Positions 24,885 to 35,305 of a DNA stretch of 64,000 bases are shown piece by piece. The translations under genes and the position numbers were made by a program. How positions within the stretch are numbered: the stretch's first letter is position 1; every line of letters starts with the position of its first letter. The DNA lies in the NCBI GenBank assembly GCA_037179385.1, contig CM074188.1, positions 25,127,318 to 25,191,317 on the forward strand, given 5' to 3'. The notes below the pieces were generated by a model that worked only from the letters and a program-made list of their open reading frames with translations, searched no databases and was not told where the DNA came from. This DNA is from Holothuria scabra (Eukaryota; Echinodermata; Holothuroidea; Aspidochirotida; Holothuriidae).

Positions 24885-26063
24885 TGTATGAACCTGCTTT
24901 GCCATCAACCGCACTATACGTAGCTGATTTTCGGCTTCCAACTTCACCTTTATAAGAAATTTTGAGACGTATGGATGGACGGATATTGTTATATGAAAGA
25001 ATGAGAGGTTCCGGTACACGTTTTTTCCCAAGAGTTATGAGGGTAAAACCTGCCGATGTGCGAATCAACTTCTTGCATAAAACAGGCCACACTCTTTTTT
25101 CTAAGAAACTTTTTTTCTACACACTAATTCCTAAAATGCCAGCTTTTCGACCCTTTCTTTGTAATTCTGACACCGGATTAAAAATAACAGACCAAATATC
25201 CAATTAACCCTTTCCTAATATCTAGCCATAACCTTCACTTTGAAACAAATTTAAAACTGCTAAAAAACCGATTAACCCTCAATATAGTAGGTTGGGAAAA
25301 CTCATGTTTGCAGAACATAACAGAGCATTATGGACAGGAGTCGTGTTGTGGGATAAATGTACTTAGGAAGATGCTAATCCAGTAGTGACAGTTGATGCAA
25401 CAGAATCACCTCAGAGTTCATCCAAATGAACAAGTGACGTCACATTTGCAGATGAACTGTTTGAACTTGTATTTTAGATTTTGCATTGTGTCGACCAATG
25501 AATGCGTAGGCTTTATATATACAATCGAATTTATAAATACTGTAATATAGCGGAGCAATTCAACTTTCAAACATTCGATGTACACTTGAATTTGACTAAT
25601 TTACTTTTCTTTTTTTTTTGTCGCGCCCAACCCTTACTTGGACATGTCTATAAATAAGGTATTTTCGTCCCTTCGGCTATTAAATGTTTATTCCCATTTG
25701 TAAGGCACATCAAAATCAATTCAGAAATCTTCCTCATTGCATTCCACCAGAGGGTAGCAAGCGACAGGGCATGCAAAATGCACTTTATAAAGTTAATACT
25801 TTATCAATTCACTCAAGTTCACATATGGAAGTTCAAACGTTCATCTCCTTTCAACGCCTGGGCCACCTTTTTCCTCTTTCAGGATATTTGCCATTTAGCC
25901 ATGTAATTTTCTGTCATTCCACTAGTATCACATTAACCCCTCCTTTGAATACAGCTGTCCGAGTTGTTTTATTTTACTTTTCCCATATTTAACCTTTTTG
26001 CAGCGATTTTGATTACTTTATAAGTAAAGGCGCTAATTAGTAATTCATTTATGGGGCGACAGT
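24885..26063. other. Intergenic, nothing recognised
   Basis: No coding or structural feature supported. Confidence 0.4.
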
Positions 26064-26072
26064 TTTGCTAAG

Positions 26073-26299
26073 ACGCTTTTTCTAAGGTCCTCCCGACCCT
26101 CTGGCAAAGGGCCGTTCGGCGAAGCCAAAACTTTCATTGCTTCTCAAAGAAGCTATTGCGTCCGGTGAAGGACAATACGTAACCAACCTCACGGCCCTCA
26201 GATCATTTACATTATTGGTCTGTCATGTATGACTCCCTTCTAGACTGGATGAAAAGAACAAATACTTCACATGACCTTAGCCAAAAGGCCAAGAAGGGC
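26073..26299 (-). mobile_element. U2 snRNA-headed SINE, complete copy with target duplication
   Basis: A full 227-bp copy flanked by the perfect 9-bp direct repeat TTTGCTAAG (26064-26072 and 26300-26308). On the minus strand it starts CTTCTTGGCCTTTTGGCTAA then GGTCATGTGAAGTATTTG and TTCTTTTCATCC, matching the U2 snRNA 5' end. It then enters a ~170-bp unrelated body and ends GGACCTTAGAAAAAGCGTC without poly(A). The flanking duplication indicates target-primed retrotransposition. Like copy E, it preserves the stem-loop I segment GGCCTTTTGGC. Confidence 0.88.
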
Positions 26300-26620
26300 T
26301 TTGCTAAGTTACGTTTATTGAGGAAAGAAAGAATGAAGAATGCAAAATCATGACCCGGCGAGTTGGAGTCCTATAGTCCAGTCGCAACACACTCGGCGTC
26401 AATTTTGAGTCCAGGAAAACAGGACTCGAGACTGGAAGTGAGTCCGAGTTAGGACTCGAGAGTAACGTTAGCCCTGTGATTTAGTTAGATGAGGGTTTAA
26501 GGCTCAGTTTCAAACCAAATTACCATATGAGGGGGAAAGTTTAAGCTTATAATGAAACAAGGAGTGACTTGCGTTGCAAATGTATGTTTTTGTTTTCTTC
26601 TTTCTTAGACTGAACATTCA

Positions 26621-26879
26621 TTAACCCTTTACCGTTGTGCTCCAATCGGGGCATATTTGGGCGCCTCGAGAGTGGCCGGAAAAGCGGACGTAGCACGCCC
26701 CGCATCAGCTTCCGTAGGTTATTGACCCCGTGACCTTAGACTATTGTCTCGCTCGTTGTTGTGGCCGAATTTTCGGGTAGCTACTCGCAGTTTCGAGCTC
26801 CGCGTGAAACAGTGAAGATGGGTGACAGCCGAGCTCTCCGCATGGGTCCAAAAGGACCCAAACAACGGCAAAGGGTTAA
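26621..26879 (+). mobile_element. TTAA-ended GC-rich MITE, copy 3
   Basis: Perfect TTAACCCTTTACCGTTGT left end and ACAACGGCAAAGGGTTAA right end, with TTAA at each edge. Its 3' flank is shared with that of the copy at 63361. Confidence 0.93.
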
Positions 26880-26971
26880 AATAAGCCTGTGGAGTGTGTT
26901 TACTGCAAAGCTGATGCCGCTGCCTCTGCGTCTCTGCACAGCCGCGTGGTGCAGATACTTTGGCTTAAGAT
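26880..26971 (+). repeat. Repeat flank shared with 63608-63702
   Basis: AAGCCTGTGGAGTGTGTTTA, CTGCAAAGCTGATGCC and GTGGTGCAGATACTTTGGCT are present in both places in the same order, directly 3' of a MITE copy. The MITE was therefore copied together with this sequence, or landed twice in the same host repeat. Confidence 0.8.
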
Positions 26972-27556
26972 TTCTAAAAGATGAATTCATGCATACGAAT
27001 AAATGTCAGTCTTTGATTCATTTGTCCATACAAGGGCGGTGAAATGTTCTCTGTCTTTATGGAAGGAACATTACCTCATTTTCAAAACAAAATTACCACG
27101 TGAAAAATTTAAGTAAATGGACATTTCTTAAAATGTTGGGGGGGAACCCGTCCCCGTTGCCCAGTTAACCTTTTCCGAATCGCAACCCGTGAGGCCATAC
27201 GTGTTAACTTAAATTACAAAATAGAAACTGGTCCTTTAACTAAAGGAGATTTTATTTATATCATTCATTTCCTAAATAAGCTCCCTAAAGTAACATTTGT
27301 GTTAGAGAAAAGTAACATGTATCATACACGATCGACGGAAGCGTTCCTCGCTGTAGGAAATTAGACATATTTCATTCGTCGAAAGCCTTCCCTAACATTT
27401 TAAGGGAAGCCGTTAAGAGAAAAAGTAGCCTGCTGATACATCTCGTACAACTTATAACAAACGAAATGGATGATATTTTTGAAGTATTGACCTTGTGGAA
27501 GCTGCGGCTAGCACCATAAAGGAAATACAAAAGTGAAATATATGTTTCCCTTTTCC

Positions 27557-27855
27557 TTAAAGGTCTAATCATTCCACCCCAAACTACAACGTTTGTAGTA
27601 GTCCACAAAAATTCTTATTTAGCCCATCTCTTTTATTGACAGCTAGTTTAAAAATGCAGAGTACCAAACCTCATATTTCACAGTATGTACTGTACCGATA
27701 ATGTTTTGATCAGATACTGAGGTCATGTGTACTCATCATGAAGCAATAAACTGAGATTGCGTCTAGATGGAGATGAATTTTAAAGTGGTGGGAGGGCTTA
27801 AGTAAGAAGGTTAGGAGAACTGGAACTGTTTGAGGTGAGAGGATCAGGCCCGTAA
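27557..27855 (+). mobile_element. MITE family B, copy 1
   Basis: Left end TTAAAGGTCTAATCATTCCA then CCCCAAAC; the right end is an imperfect inverse (GTTTGAGGTGAGAGGATCAG then GCCCG). Interior blocks ATTGACAGCTA and GGCTTAAGTAAGAAGGTTAG are shared with the copy at 29791. This copy is the most decayed at its right edge. Confidence 0.75.
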
Positions 27856-28694
27856 AGGTGTTTTATAATTTCCAAATTTTCTCTTGTTTAACAAAATACA
27901 AAATGTATCGAAAATAAACAGCGTAAGTAAAGGGTATATATACTGTGATGAACGAGCGTGACGTCTATCTTCAGACTAGCAGTACGCCCACTGTCTTGAA
28001 GCTACAGAAATTATAAGCTTGTCACGTTCGAACAGAGGATGTGATCTTACAGATTGATGACAGCATTCGTTAAAAGTGATACGTAAGTACCGTTGTAGTT
28101 ATGGTAATATCAAATAGTACAACTTGAGAAAGTATGTAAAGACATATCGACCAATATTTTTCGTCATCGGTTTTCGTTCTTGCAAATTCGTCATTTTGGC
28201 TCGAGGGAGAGACGGTCATTTTACTAGGTTGATTATTTCCCGTTACCTAACGCAAAGTCAAAATGAGTAAGAAAAGCTGTCAATTTAAGTGATATATAGC
28301 TTATTTTCGGAACGTCGGCCATTGGATGGTCATTTAGACTACCCTCGGAGTTGGATGTCAGTCTTTTATAATCATGCCACACGAAAAGAGACCTAGTTAT
28401 TGGATTTTAGACAACATGTACATGATGAAAGTTGACGTCGGCCAGTGATTGGCTGCTCATCGTTCCAGGAAATTTGTTTCAATATGTAAGCTCCATTTTT
28501 GTCGTTTTTGCTTTATTTGAACTTGAGTGTAAAAGAACCAGTCAAACATTGTGAGCTTTTGAGCAGCTTGAAAAGTGGACGTGTTATGCTTCACATGCAG
28601 TTTTTTTTATTTACGGTCGTTACGTTCGATTTCATATCGTGATGGTGATAGGTTAAAATCAAAAGAGAAAACCATTAACTTCGAATTTTAACAG
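27856..28694. other. Upstream region of the 28.7 kb membrane-protein gene
   Basis: Non-coding. A possible 3' splice site (TTCGAATTTTAACAG, ending 28694) precedes the start codon, so this is probably 5' intron. No core promoter can be assigned. Confidence 0.35.
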
Positions 28695-28727
28695 CCATAA
28701 CATGTACTAATCTTATAAGAAGCTGCG

Positions 28728-29507
28728 ATGACAACGCCAAATACGGGACTCGCTGATGAAGCATTCCCGAATTTTTACGAGAGCCCATTCAGCCGAGGTA
28801 ACTATCCAATAGTCACTGAGGAGAGTTTCGAATCTTGCAATGATACCGTCCCTTTTAGTGTATTCATAGCGTGTCTTGGAGCTGGTGGAATATTCTTAAT
28901 CGGATTTGTAACCGTATCTGTAATTCTTTGCAACATTGTTGTGAGAAGGCGACAACAACTTAGATATGCGGAGCAAACTGGTTATCCTCTGGAGGATAAG
29001 CTAGAGAGTGGTGACGTTTCATCGCCGATGTCAAGGGACCAATGGACCATGTCCAATAGAAAAGGAAGACCCCGCCCTGCGACGCTTTGTCTAGGCAAGG
29101 AAGTTCCCATTTACGCTTTGCCAGACAAATCACGGGATCGTCTGGTTCGCAGTGATCTTACTAACACTCAGAAGGTGACGAGTTTTAATCACTTGTATAC
29201 TCTAAATGAATTTTCTGGACAACCTTACATGTCTACGTCCTTAGAAAAGTTGAATGCAGATCCGGCTGGTTATGAACTTCCGCCGAGATTATTTAGTGCC
29301 TCCATTACACCTCACTTGGTTAGGCAAACAGTCAAACGATACGAGCAACTCTGCTTAGAAGACTTCTCCCCTTTAACTCTGAGAGACGCATTGAAATCTC
29401 TGAAACCGATCAACAGTTTCACAACAGAGACCAGAACCGATCCAGATGGTGAAGAGATACTATTAAAGCGAAAGTTGGAGAAGAAAATTTCTTCACCCCT
29501 TTTATAA
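28728..29507 (+). CDS. Single-pass membrane protein with tyrosine motifs, unknown family
   Basis: A 259-residue protein in one exon. The ATG at 28728 follows an in-frame TAA at 28716-28718 and has G at -3, so the start is well supported. There is no signal peptide. About 42 N-terminal residues (one NDT glycosylation site at 38) precede a single hydrophobic helix (about 43-72, with a GAGG turn), immediately followed by RRR. That pattern predicts N-terminus outside and a ~185-residue cytoplasmic tail. The tail carries YALP (129), YTLN (157), YMST (167), YELP (182) and YEQL (205). YxxP sites are typical docking sites for Crk/Nck-type SH2 domains. Style resembles the receptor 8 kb upstream (uninterrupted coding exon, same strand, YExP motifs), but no sequence homology is evident. 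The conserved-looking C-terminal half is not recognised. A signalling adaptor role is inference. Confidence 0.8.
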   Translation: MTTPNTGLADEAFPNFYESPFSRGNYPIVTEESFESCNDTVPFSVFIACLGAGGIFLIGFVTVSVILCNIVVRRRQQLRYAEQTGYPLEDKLESGDVSSPMSRDQWTMSNRKGRPRPATLCLGKEVPIYALPDKSRDRLVRSDLTNTQKVTSFNHLYTLNEFSGQPYMSTSLEKLNADPAGYELPPRLFSASITPHLVRQTVKRYEQLCLEDFSPLTLRDALKSLKPINSFTTETRTDPDGEEILLKRKLEKKISSPLL

Positions 29508-29790
29508 AAAAAATTATAAAGAATACTTTAAAATGGAGGAAGAAGAATGGCAGATTCTTTGTGTCTAACTTAAAAGAATAACTTGTTAGTTTTAAATGCG
29601 TGTATAAATAGCATGTATACGGTCAAAGGAGAAAACCTCTACTTCAGGTCTAAAAACAGTGCATTTCACAAGATTAATGAGTGGACGCAATTAGTTTAAC
29701 GTACTTTATCCTGGAGGAGGACGTTTCGTAAATTTGCGGAAAAAAGATGCACTGCATGGTCACATGTGTTTTATCACAATGTGAGAATGT

Positions 29791-30058
29791 TTAAAGGGCC
29801 AATCCTCTCACCCCAAACTATACTTCTTGTATGGGGCAACAGGAACTCCCAATTGGGTCAGTTTTTTGATTGACAGCTATTTCAAACAATGCAGATTACC
29901 AAAGCTTACACATTGACTTTTCCTATACTCACCCTGGAGCAATATATAGACTGTAATTGTGTTTGGATGAGAGTGAATTTCAGGCAATTGTGGGAGGGGC
30001 TTAAGTAAGAAGGTTAGGAGAATTGGTACTATTTGGGGTGAGAAAATTGGGCCTTTAA
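29791..30058 (+). mobile_element. MITE family B, copy 2
   Basis: Best-preserved member: TTAA then AGGGCCAATCCTCTCACCCC on the left, and its inverse (GGGGTGAGAAAATTGGGCCT then TTAA) on the right. Inverted ends of about 26 bp. Non-coding interior. Confidence 0.88.
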
Positions 30059-30169
30059 GTCTGAGATTTAATACAAATTGCTTGTCGTAAAGCCTTTTCT
30101 CTATTTGGTGAAGAGTTGAGGGATTCACAACGAACTCTTCTCGGTCTCCTGGCAGAGATACTCCTTAAC

Positions 30170-30430
30170 TCAAAGAACAAGAGCAGTCCCACAAACTTAT
30201 TTTGAAGCAACAGTGAAGTCTCACAATTTTCTTGTCGTTTCTCTTTAAAGTGTCTTTTAAATTACTTATGAAGTTCAGCATTTGCATATTAAGGGTACCG
30301 AAGCAATAACTCTCAAGAATTTTCACATTTTAGGAGAAGAAATATTGTCATATGACTCTCAAGAGCCAATCATAAATCTGGGCCGTCTACTACACTACTT
30401 CAAGTTGTAGTGACTGCTTTATCCCTTTAA
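30170..30430 (-). mobile_element. MITE family C, reverse orientation
   Basis: Ends AAAGAACAAGAGCAGTCCC and GTGACTGCTTTATCCCTTTAA are imperfect inverses. The interior is the reverse complement of the copy at 32755 (for example the ACTCTCAAGAGCCAATCAT segment). The left TTAA has become TCAA. Confidence 0.75.
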
Positions 30431-32754
30431 CTGAACGTGACCAATCCATTGACCTTCAGATCTCTACGTCATGGGTCTGTTTTGCGTGGTCATATCCTAG
30501 ATTGGCTGCAAATAAGAAATACTACTTCAACCGTTGGTCATTTTTATACAAATAGGGTACGTATAATTTAGGAAAGGTGGTAAAGACGTGATTTAAATTA
30601 ACCCTCCTTATCTTGCTTGAAAGTTAGGGTGATTGAGGTGGGTTGGAAGGGTGGTTGGGATGATTTCAGTTTGAGATTCCTTAAATTTAGTTTGTAATGT
30701 TATATAATATGCATGATTTTTCACCAGTCGTTTCAAGTGATTTTACCGTAAAAAATGATCCACTGAAAGTTTTTCACACCTGTAGCTTATTTGCGCATCA
30801 TTTTATTTTTTCCAGCTCTTTATTTGCAACACGCCGTCTAAAAGCAATCGTATTATTCTGTGTTTGATGATGTTTCAGTCAAATATGTTATTTATTGTTT
30901 AGTTGACGAAGCAGCACTTTTCTGAACAAGATTTACAAATTCGTTTTACAAACCATTTTGGGTTAGTCTTGAGATTGGCAAAAGCATGGCCTACCACATC
31001 TATTCATGCGCGATTTCTGTTGCATTTTTGTTCAAACATGATAAGGTGACAAAAGTTTATAACATTCTCTATGGACCGCATTTATATGACGTCATAGAAC
31101 AGAAAATCCGCTCTCTTTTTCTGATGGAGTCACGGCGTCTATTGGTGCATCTTAACCAACAAAGGCAGATGCCCTATTACTGTACCGCGTAAAGTAAATT
31201 GAAACTCCCTGGAACGAGCATGAGTCAGTTATGCCTCAGTACACTTTACGCTTGCGTGCATTGCAATTCTTTATATGCAGTCCAAAATATGCATAATATT
31301 TTTATTTATTGTGATGTAAAAAAACGTTGTAGCATAATTCGGATAAAAAATGGATTAAAAAAGGTTTTTTTTTCAAAATCAAGAATGTCTAATGATAACG
31401 TGTGAAAAGGGAATAATTGGTCCGTGTGAAAACAATCTAAGGCATGACAGGGAGAGGAGCAAGATTTTGTCCCTCAATAAAAAGGGTCACAAGTCGTTAG
31501 ATATTTAGAAAACATAAGCAGTACATACTAAGAAGAAGAAGTAACAACGGATGGGGAATGTAACTGCTCTTTCTTGAAATAATAACAAGTTTGATTTGTT
31601 CTACACATTTAGCACACGCCCACTGTATCAAACCGCATACTGAATACTAGACCGCTAAATGATGGGCACTCTTTAACTAGGTGTTGCTTGATAGGTTGAT
31701 GCAGTTGTATTGTATCGACTGTATTCTTTGTTAGGGTTAGGGATTAGGACTGTCTTTAGCTAGTTAGGAAAATTCTTGTTAAACAGTGCGCATCGCCCCA
31801 TAAATCTTGTCGCCGCAAGTTAGCCTGTCACGTCTATTTTATATTCACTCTGCATTTATTGAAATTGTATTAGGCCTACACGAAATTCAACTTATGGGAT
31901 CTGATATCGATATTAATTGTGGTCTTTATAATGCATAAAACAGTAACAAACTAGAAATGCTTTCTCTTGGTAGGACACTATCAAAAGTTTACTGGGCAAG
32001 TTCCCGTTTGTTCTACAAAAAACTTGTTTTTAAATGTGAAATATTTCTTTCAAAATAAATCAAAGTATCTTACAACGAAACAAGACGCTAATCCAGGAGT
32101 TGATGATCTCATCATACATACTTTGATTCTTCTAGTGAAACAAATATCTATCATTTCATTTTTTACCATTCAATATCTCCAATAGAGTAGTTTTTAAAAA
32201 TTATCTCCTCAAAAATTATCCAATTATTGCAGTAAGTGTTTCTGAAGTTGCATTGTTTGGATTCTTAAAAGTTGGGAGTAACAAATTTATTTTATTAATT
32301 TCTTTCTTTCTTTATTTATTTTTTTTTTGCTACAAACTATTAAATAACCTTCTGTGAGATGTTTTCTCTTGAAGACAAAGCCTCAGTGCTGCTTCATTTT
32401 TAATAATTTATTATGCTGTATCTATATAGAATGCATTAAAAAAGCTACAATTTTCTGTACAAAAATCCAATATTTTCAAGTAAATATTGCGTAACTCTAG
32501 AGAAATTTCCACATCTGTATAAAAATAAAGAATGATAGACTTTTTATATAAAAAGCTGGACATCTCTAATTCGCAGAAACGATGCTCTCACAATACGACC
32601 GAGAACGAAGGTTACTGAAGATTATGAGTAGCAAATTGTATCTCAACACTATAAATACTTTTTCAAACCATTACAAATGTGCTAATGGATGCAACTTAGT
32701 TATGTGAATCAAAAGAAAAATGCTCTTTTCTCCACCATTAGTATATGTCCTAGC
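30431..32754. other. Intergenic, nothing recognised
   Basis: AT-rich; open frames of up to ~70 codons with no domain or splice support. Confidence 0.4.
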
Positions 32755-33019
32755 TTAAAGGGCAAGAGCAGTCACCCCAACTTGAAGGAATGTAGTAGAC
32801 TATCCTGTTTCATGATTGGCTCTTAGGAGTCATGTGACAATATTTTTCATCCTCAAATGTGAAATTTGCTAGTATTTACTGCTTGGTTTACCCATGAATA
32901 TGCAATATTAAAGTCCTAAAATATTATGAAAGTTACTTAGAAGATAAAAATAGGAACAAAATTTGTGCGATTTAGCTCTTGCTTCAAATAACTTTGGAGC
33001 GACTGCTCTTGTCCTTTAA
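32755..33019 (+). mobile_element. MITE family C, complete copy
   Basis: TTAAAGGGCAAGAGCAGTCA on the left and GACTGCTCTTGTCCTTTAA on the right form near-perfect inverted ends with TTAA at both edges. Non-coding. Confidence 0.88.
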
Positions 33020-34002
33020 TGTACAACAACTTTTTCAAACATTTTTATTCAAATTTTACAAATTAACCGGATTTGTAATGTTAAATAAGTTTAATTGTAG
33101 TATAAGAAGAACAATTAAAAAGAACAAAACTCAATTTTTAGATATGTAACTGATATTTAATAAACTTTGGAAACGACACGATTTTCTTTTCTAAAATGAT
33201 TGCGGCCAATTATGATCGGCCAAAGGTGCTCGCTGTATGCAATGTAGTATACATGCAACGTCTGTTGAATGCAAGGAACGTTTGACCGCTTACTCTGAAC
33301 TCGTTGTAATGTTTGACCGCTTTAAGTTAGCCTTTTCCGAAAAATCATTGACCAATGTCTCATTTGTTTCTTTTTAGTTTTGAAAATTTGTTCATAGAAA
33401 CCAATTGTACCTTCAATTTAAGAATGTGTGAGGTGTATTATTTCCTTTGCGGTTACGTTAATACAAATCGCCTTCTTTCATTGCCAATATCATCGCAAAA
33501 CAAAGCCAGTTCTCTGAAGTTTCAAGGGTGAACAGGTAAAACCCTCGCTCAGAATAATATCATCAATCCCTCTTTCCTAATTAAATCTGACGTTGGCATG
33601 GCGAGAGAGACAAGCAGAACCTAGATAACTCTAATGCTTCCTGACCCACATACAAACCTGTGTTAATTGAGATGGACCCAGCTATGACTAAAGAGGAAAC
33701 TCAAGTCGGAAGTGCTTCACTAGAGGTCACAGCGGCTGCTTCCGGAGGTTACTAATTTCCAACAACCTCTTATACTTTATCAAATACAAAGTTAACCTGC
33801 AGCTACGATAATCGGCATGTCAACTTTGGGGTGAATTAAAACTGTGTTACTCTGAGATATCCAAAGGAGCCTGATCCTGGAGCTACTATATACGTAACTA
33901 CAGACAATTACTAGGTTATCAAGTCATCCTAACATATTTAGAAATACTGTCGAAAAACGTGACCGTGCACGTTTACCTACCAGACTTGAACCTCGACCTA
34001 CC
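33020..34002. other. Intergenic, nothing recognised
   Basis: No coding, RNA or repeat structure supported. Confidence 0.4.
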
Positions 34003-34319
34003 TTAAAGCTTAATTCTCTCACCCCAAACAATTCCAATCCTCCTACCCTACTTACTTACGCCTAAACTACTTACTTATGCCCCTCCAACAAATGTCTAAA
34101 ATTCATCCTCATCCAGACACAATCTCAGTTCATTGCTTCAGGGTGAGTATACAAGACCCCAATCAGGAATTGAAACACTCTGACAGTACGTGTTGTATAA
34201 TATGAGCTAGAGTAATCTGAACTTTTTAACTTTCTGTAAATCAAAGAGATGTGCCAATTGAGAATTTTTGTGCACTACTTCAAAAATTGTAGTTTCGGGC
34301 GAGATGATTAGGCCTTTAA
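34003..34319 (-). mobile_element. MITE family B, reverse orientation
   Basis: TTAAAGCTTAATTCTCTCAC then CCCAAAC on the left, inverse GGGCGAGATGATTAGGCCTT then TAA on the right. The interior is the reverse complement of copies 27557 and 29791 (CTACTTACTTACGCC and CATCCTCATCCAGACACAAT blocks). Confidence 0.82.
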
Positions 34320-34519
34320 GATGAGATCCCTAGATTGAACTTAGACCCCTTAGTTGAACCCAGATCCCCAATATGATTTTACATCCCAAGGAAGATTCTT
34401 ACAGGTAAATCTATACTGTTTAGTGACTTATTATTCAATCTCGGGAAGCACATTGTAGACGAACAATTTCCAGTCTATTCTTTTCACAACTCTATGGTGA
34501 TCCTCCAAGTGACGCACTC

Positions 34520-34679
34520 CAGGCACGGATCCAGACATTCCAAAAGGGAAGGGGGGCTGACTTAAGAGGAAGCAAAGGTCTTAGGGAGTACTGCTAATTT
34601 CCCATATGTTTTACTATGTTGATGTGGCGAAAGAGGGGGCTGAGACCGTAAAGTCCCCCCTCCCTTGGATCCTCGCCTG
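34520..34679. mobile_element. Short hAT-like MITE
   Basis: CAGGCACGGATCCAG and its imperfect inverse TTGGATCCTCGCCTG bracket 160 bp with G-rich and C-rich stretches just inside. No convincing 8-bp duplication is visible. Confidence 0.55.
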
Positions 34680-34785
34680 CACACAGACGGAGAAAGATCC
34701 AAGGTCTTGACCTGTGTGGGCGGTACTCTCTCTGTGCAAATTTCGAAGCCGTACACTGAATGAAACCTACTTGAATAAGTTAAGA

Positions 34786-34960
34786 TAGATGGGGTGTCAC
34801 GGCCCTTTTTCTAGCCAATTTGATCACGTCGAGTCGGCCAAGGCCTTTTTCCAGTTGTGGCTCACTGTCTTGTTTTTCCTAATCCTTTGCTTGTACTGAG
34901 CGCCAAGCACAATGACATAGGTTCCTTCTTGAAAAATTCATGTTTAAGTTTTCACTAGGT
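34786..34960 (-). mobile_element. tRNA-type SINE copy (34.8 kb)
   Basis: Read on the plus strand it carries the family landmarks CACGGCCC, TCGAGTCGGCCAAGGCCTTT, CAGTTGTGGCTCAC, GCGCCAAGCACAATGACA and GTTTAAGTTTTC. The tRNA-like head is missing or unrecognisable. Confidence 0.6.
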
Positions 34961-35142
34961 CTATCGTAAAGAATGATATCAAGGCTCCCCAAACCTACGA
35001 AAATGCACGTGTGGGTTCCGTTTTTCCCAAATTTTTTCGTGGTCTCGGATCCCCACCTTGGCCCAGTGCCTTGCTAAGGGACACTTCTACATTTACATAC
35101 CTGACACACAAGGTAAATACTCATGTATGCTACATACATGTA

Positions 35143-35305
35143 CACTGTAAAATTGGCTCAAAAACTATGTAAATTTACAGAACAGAAATCACAGAGAAAA
35201 ATAAAGATTTCAGAAAGATTCGGTTATAAGTTTCCAAAACTTTTTGATCCTTCTTAAATTCTTTGTTTTGTTGTTATGTAAATCTACCGTAATTTTTTAC
35301 AAAGC
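35143..35305. mobile_element. CACTGTAAAA MITE, second copy
   Basis: Collinear with 20656-20818: CACTGTAAAATTGGC at the left, ACCGTAATTTTTTACAAAG at the right (terminus mutated), and the shared TGTAAATTTACAGAACAGA block. Confidence 0.75.
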
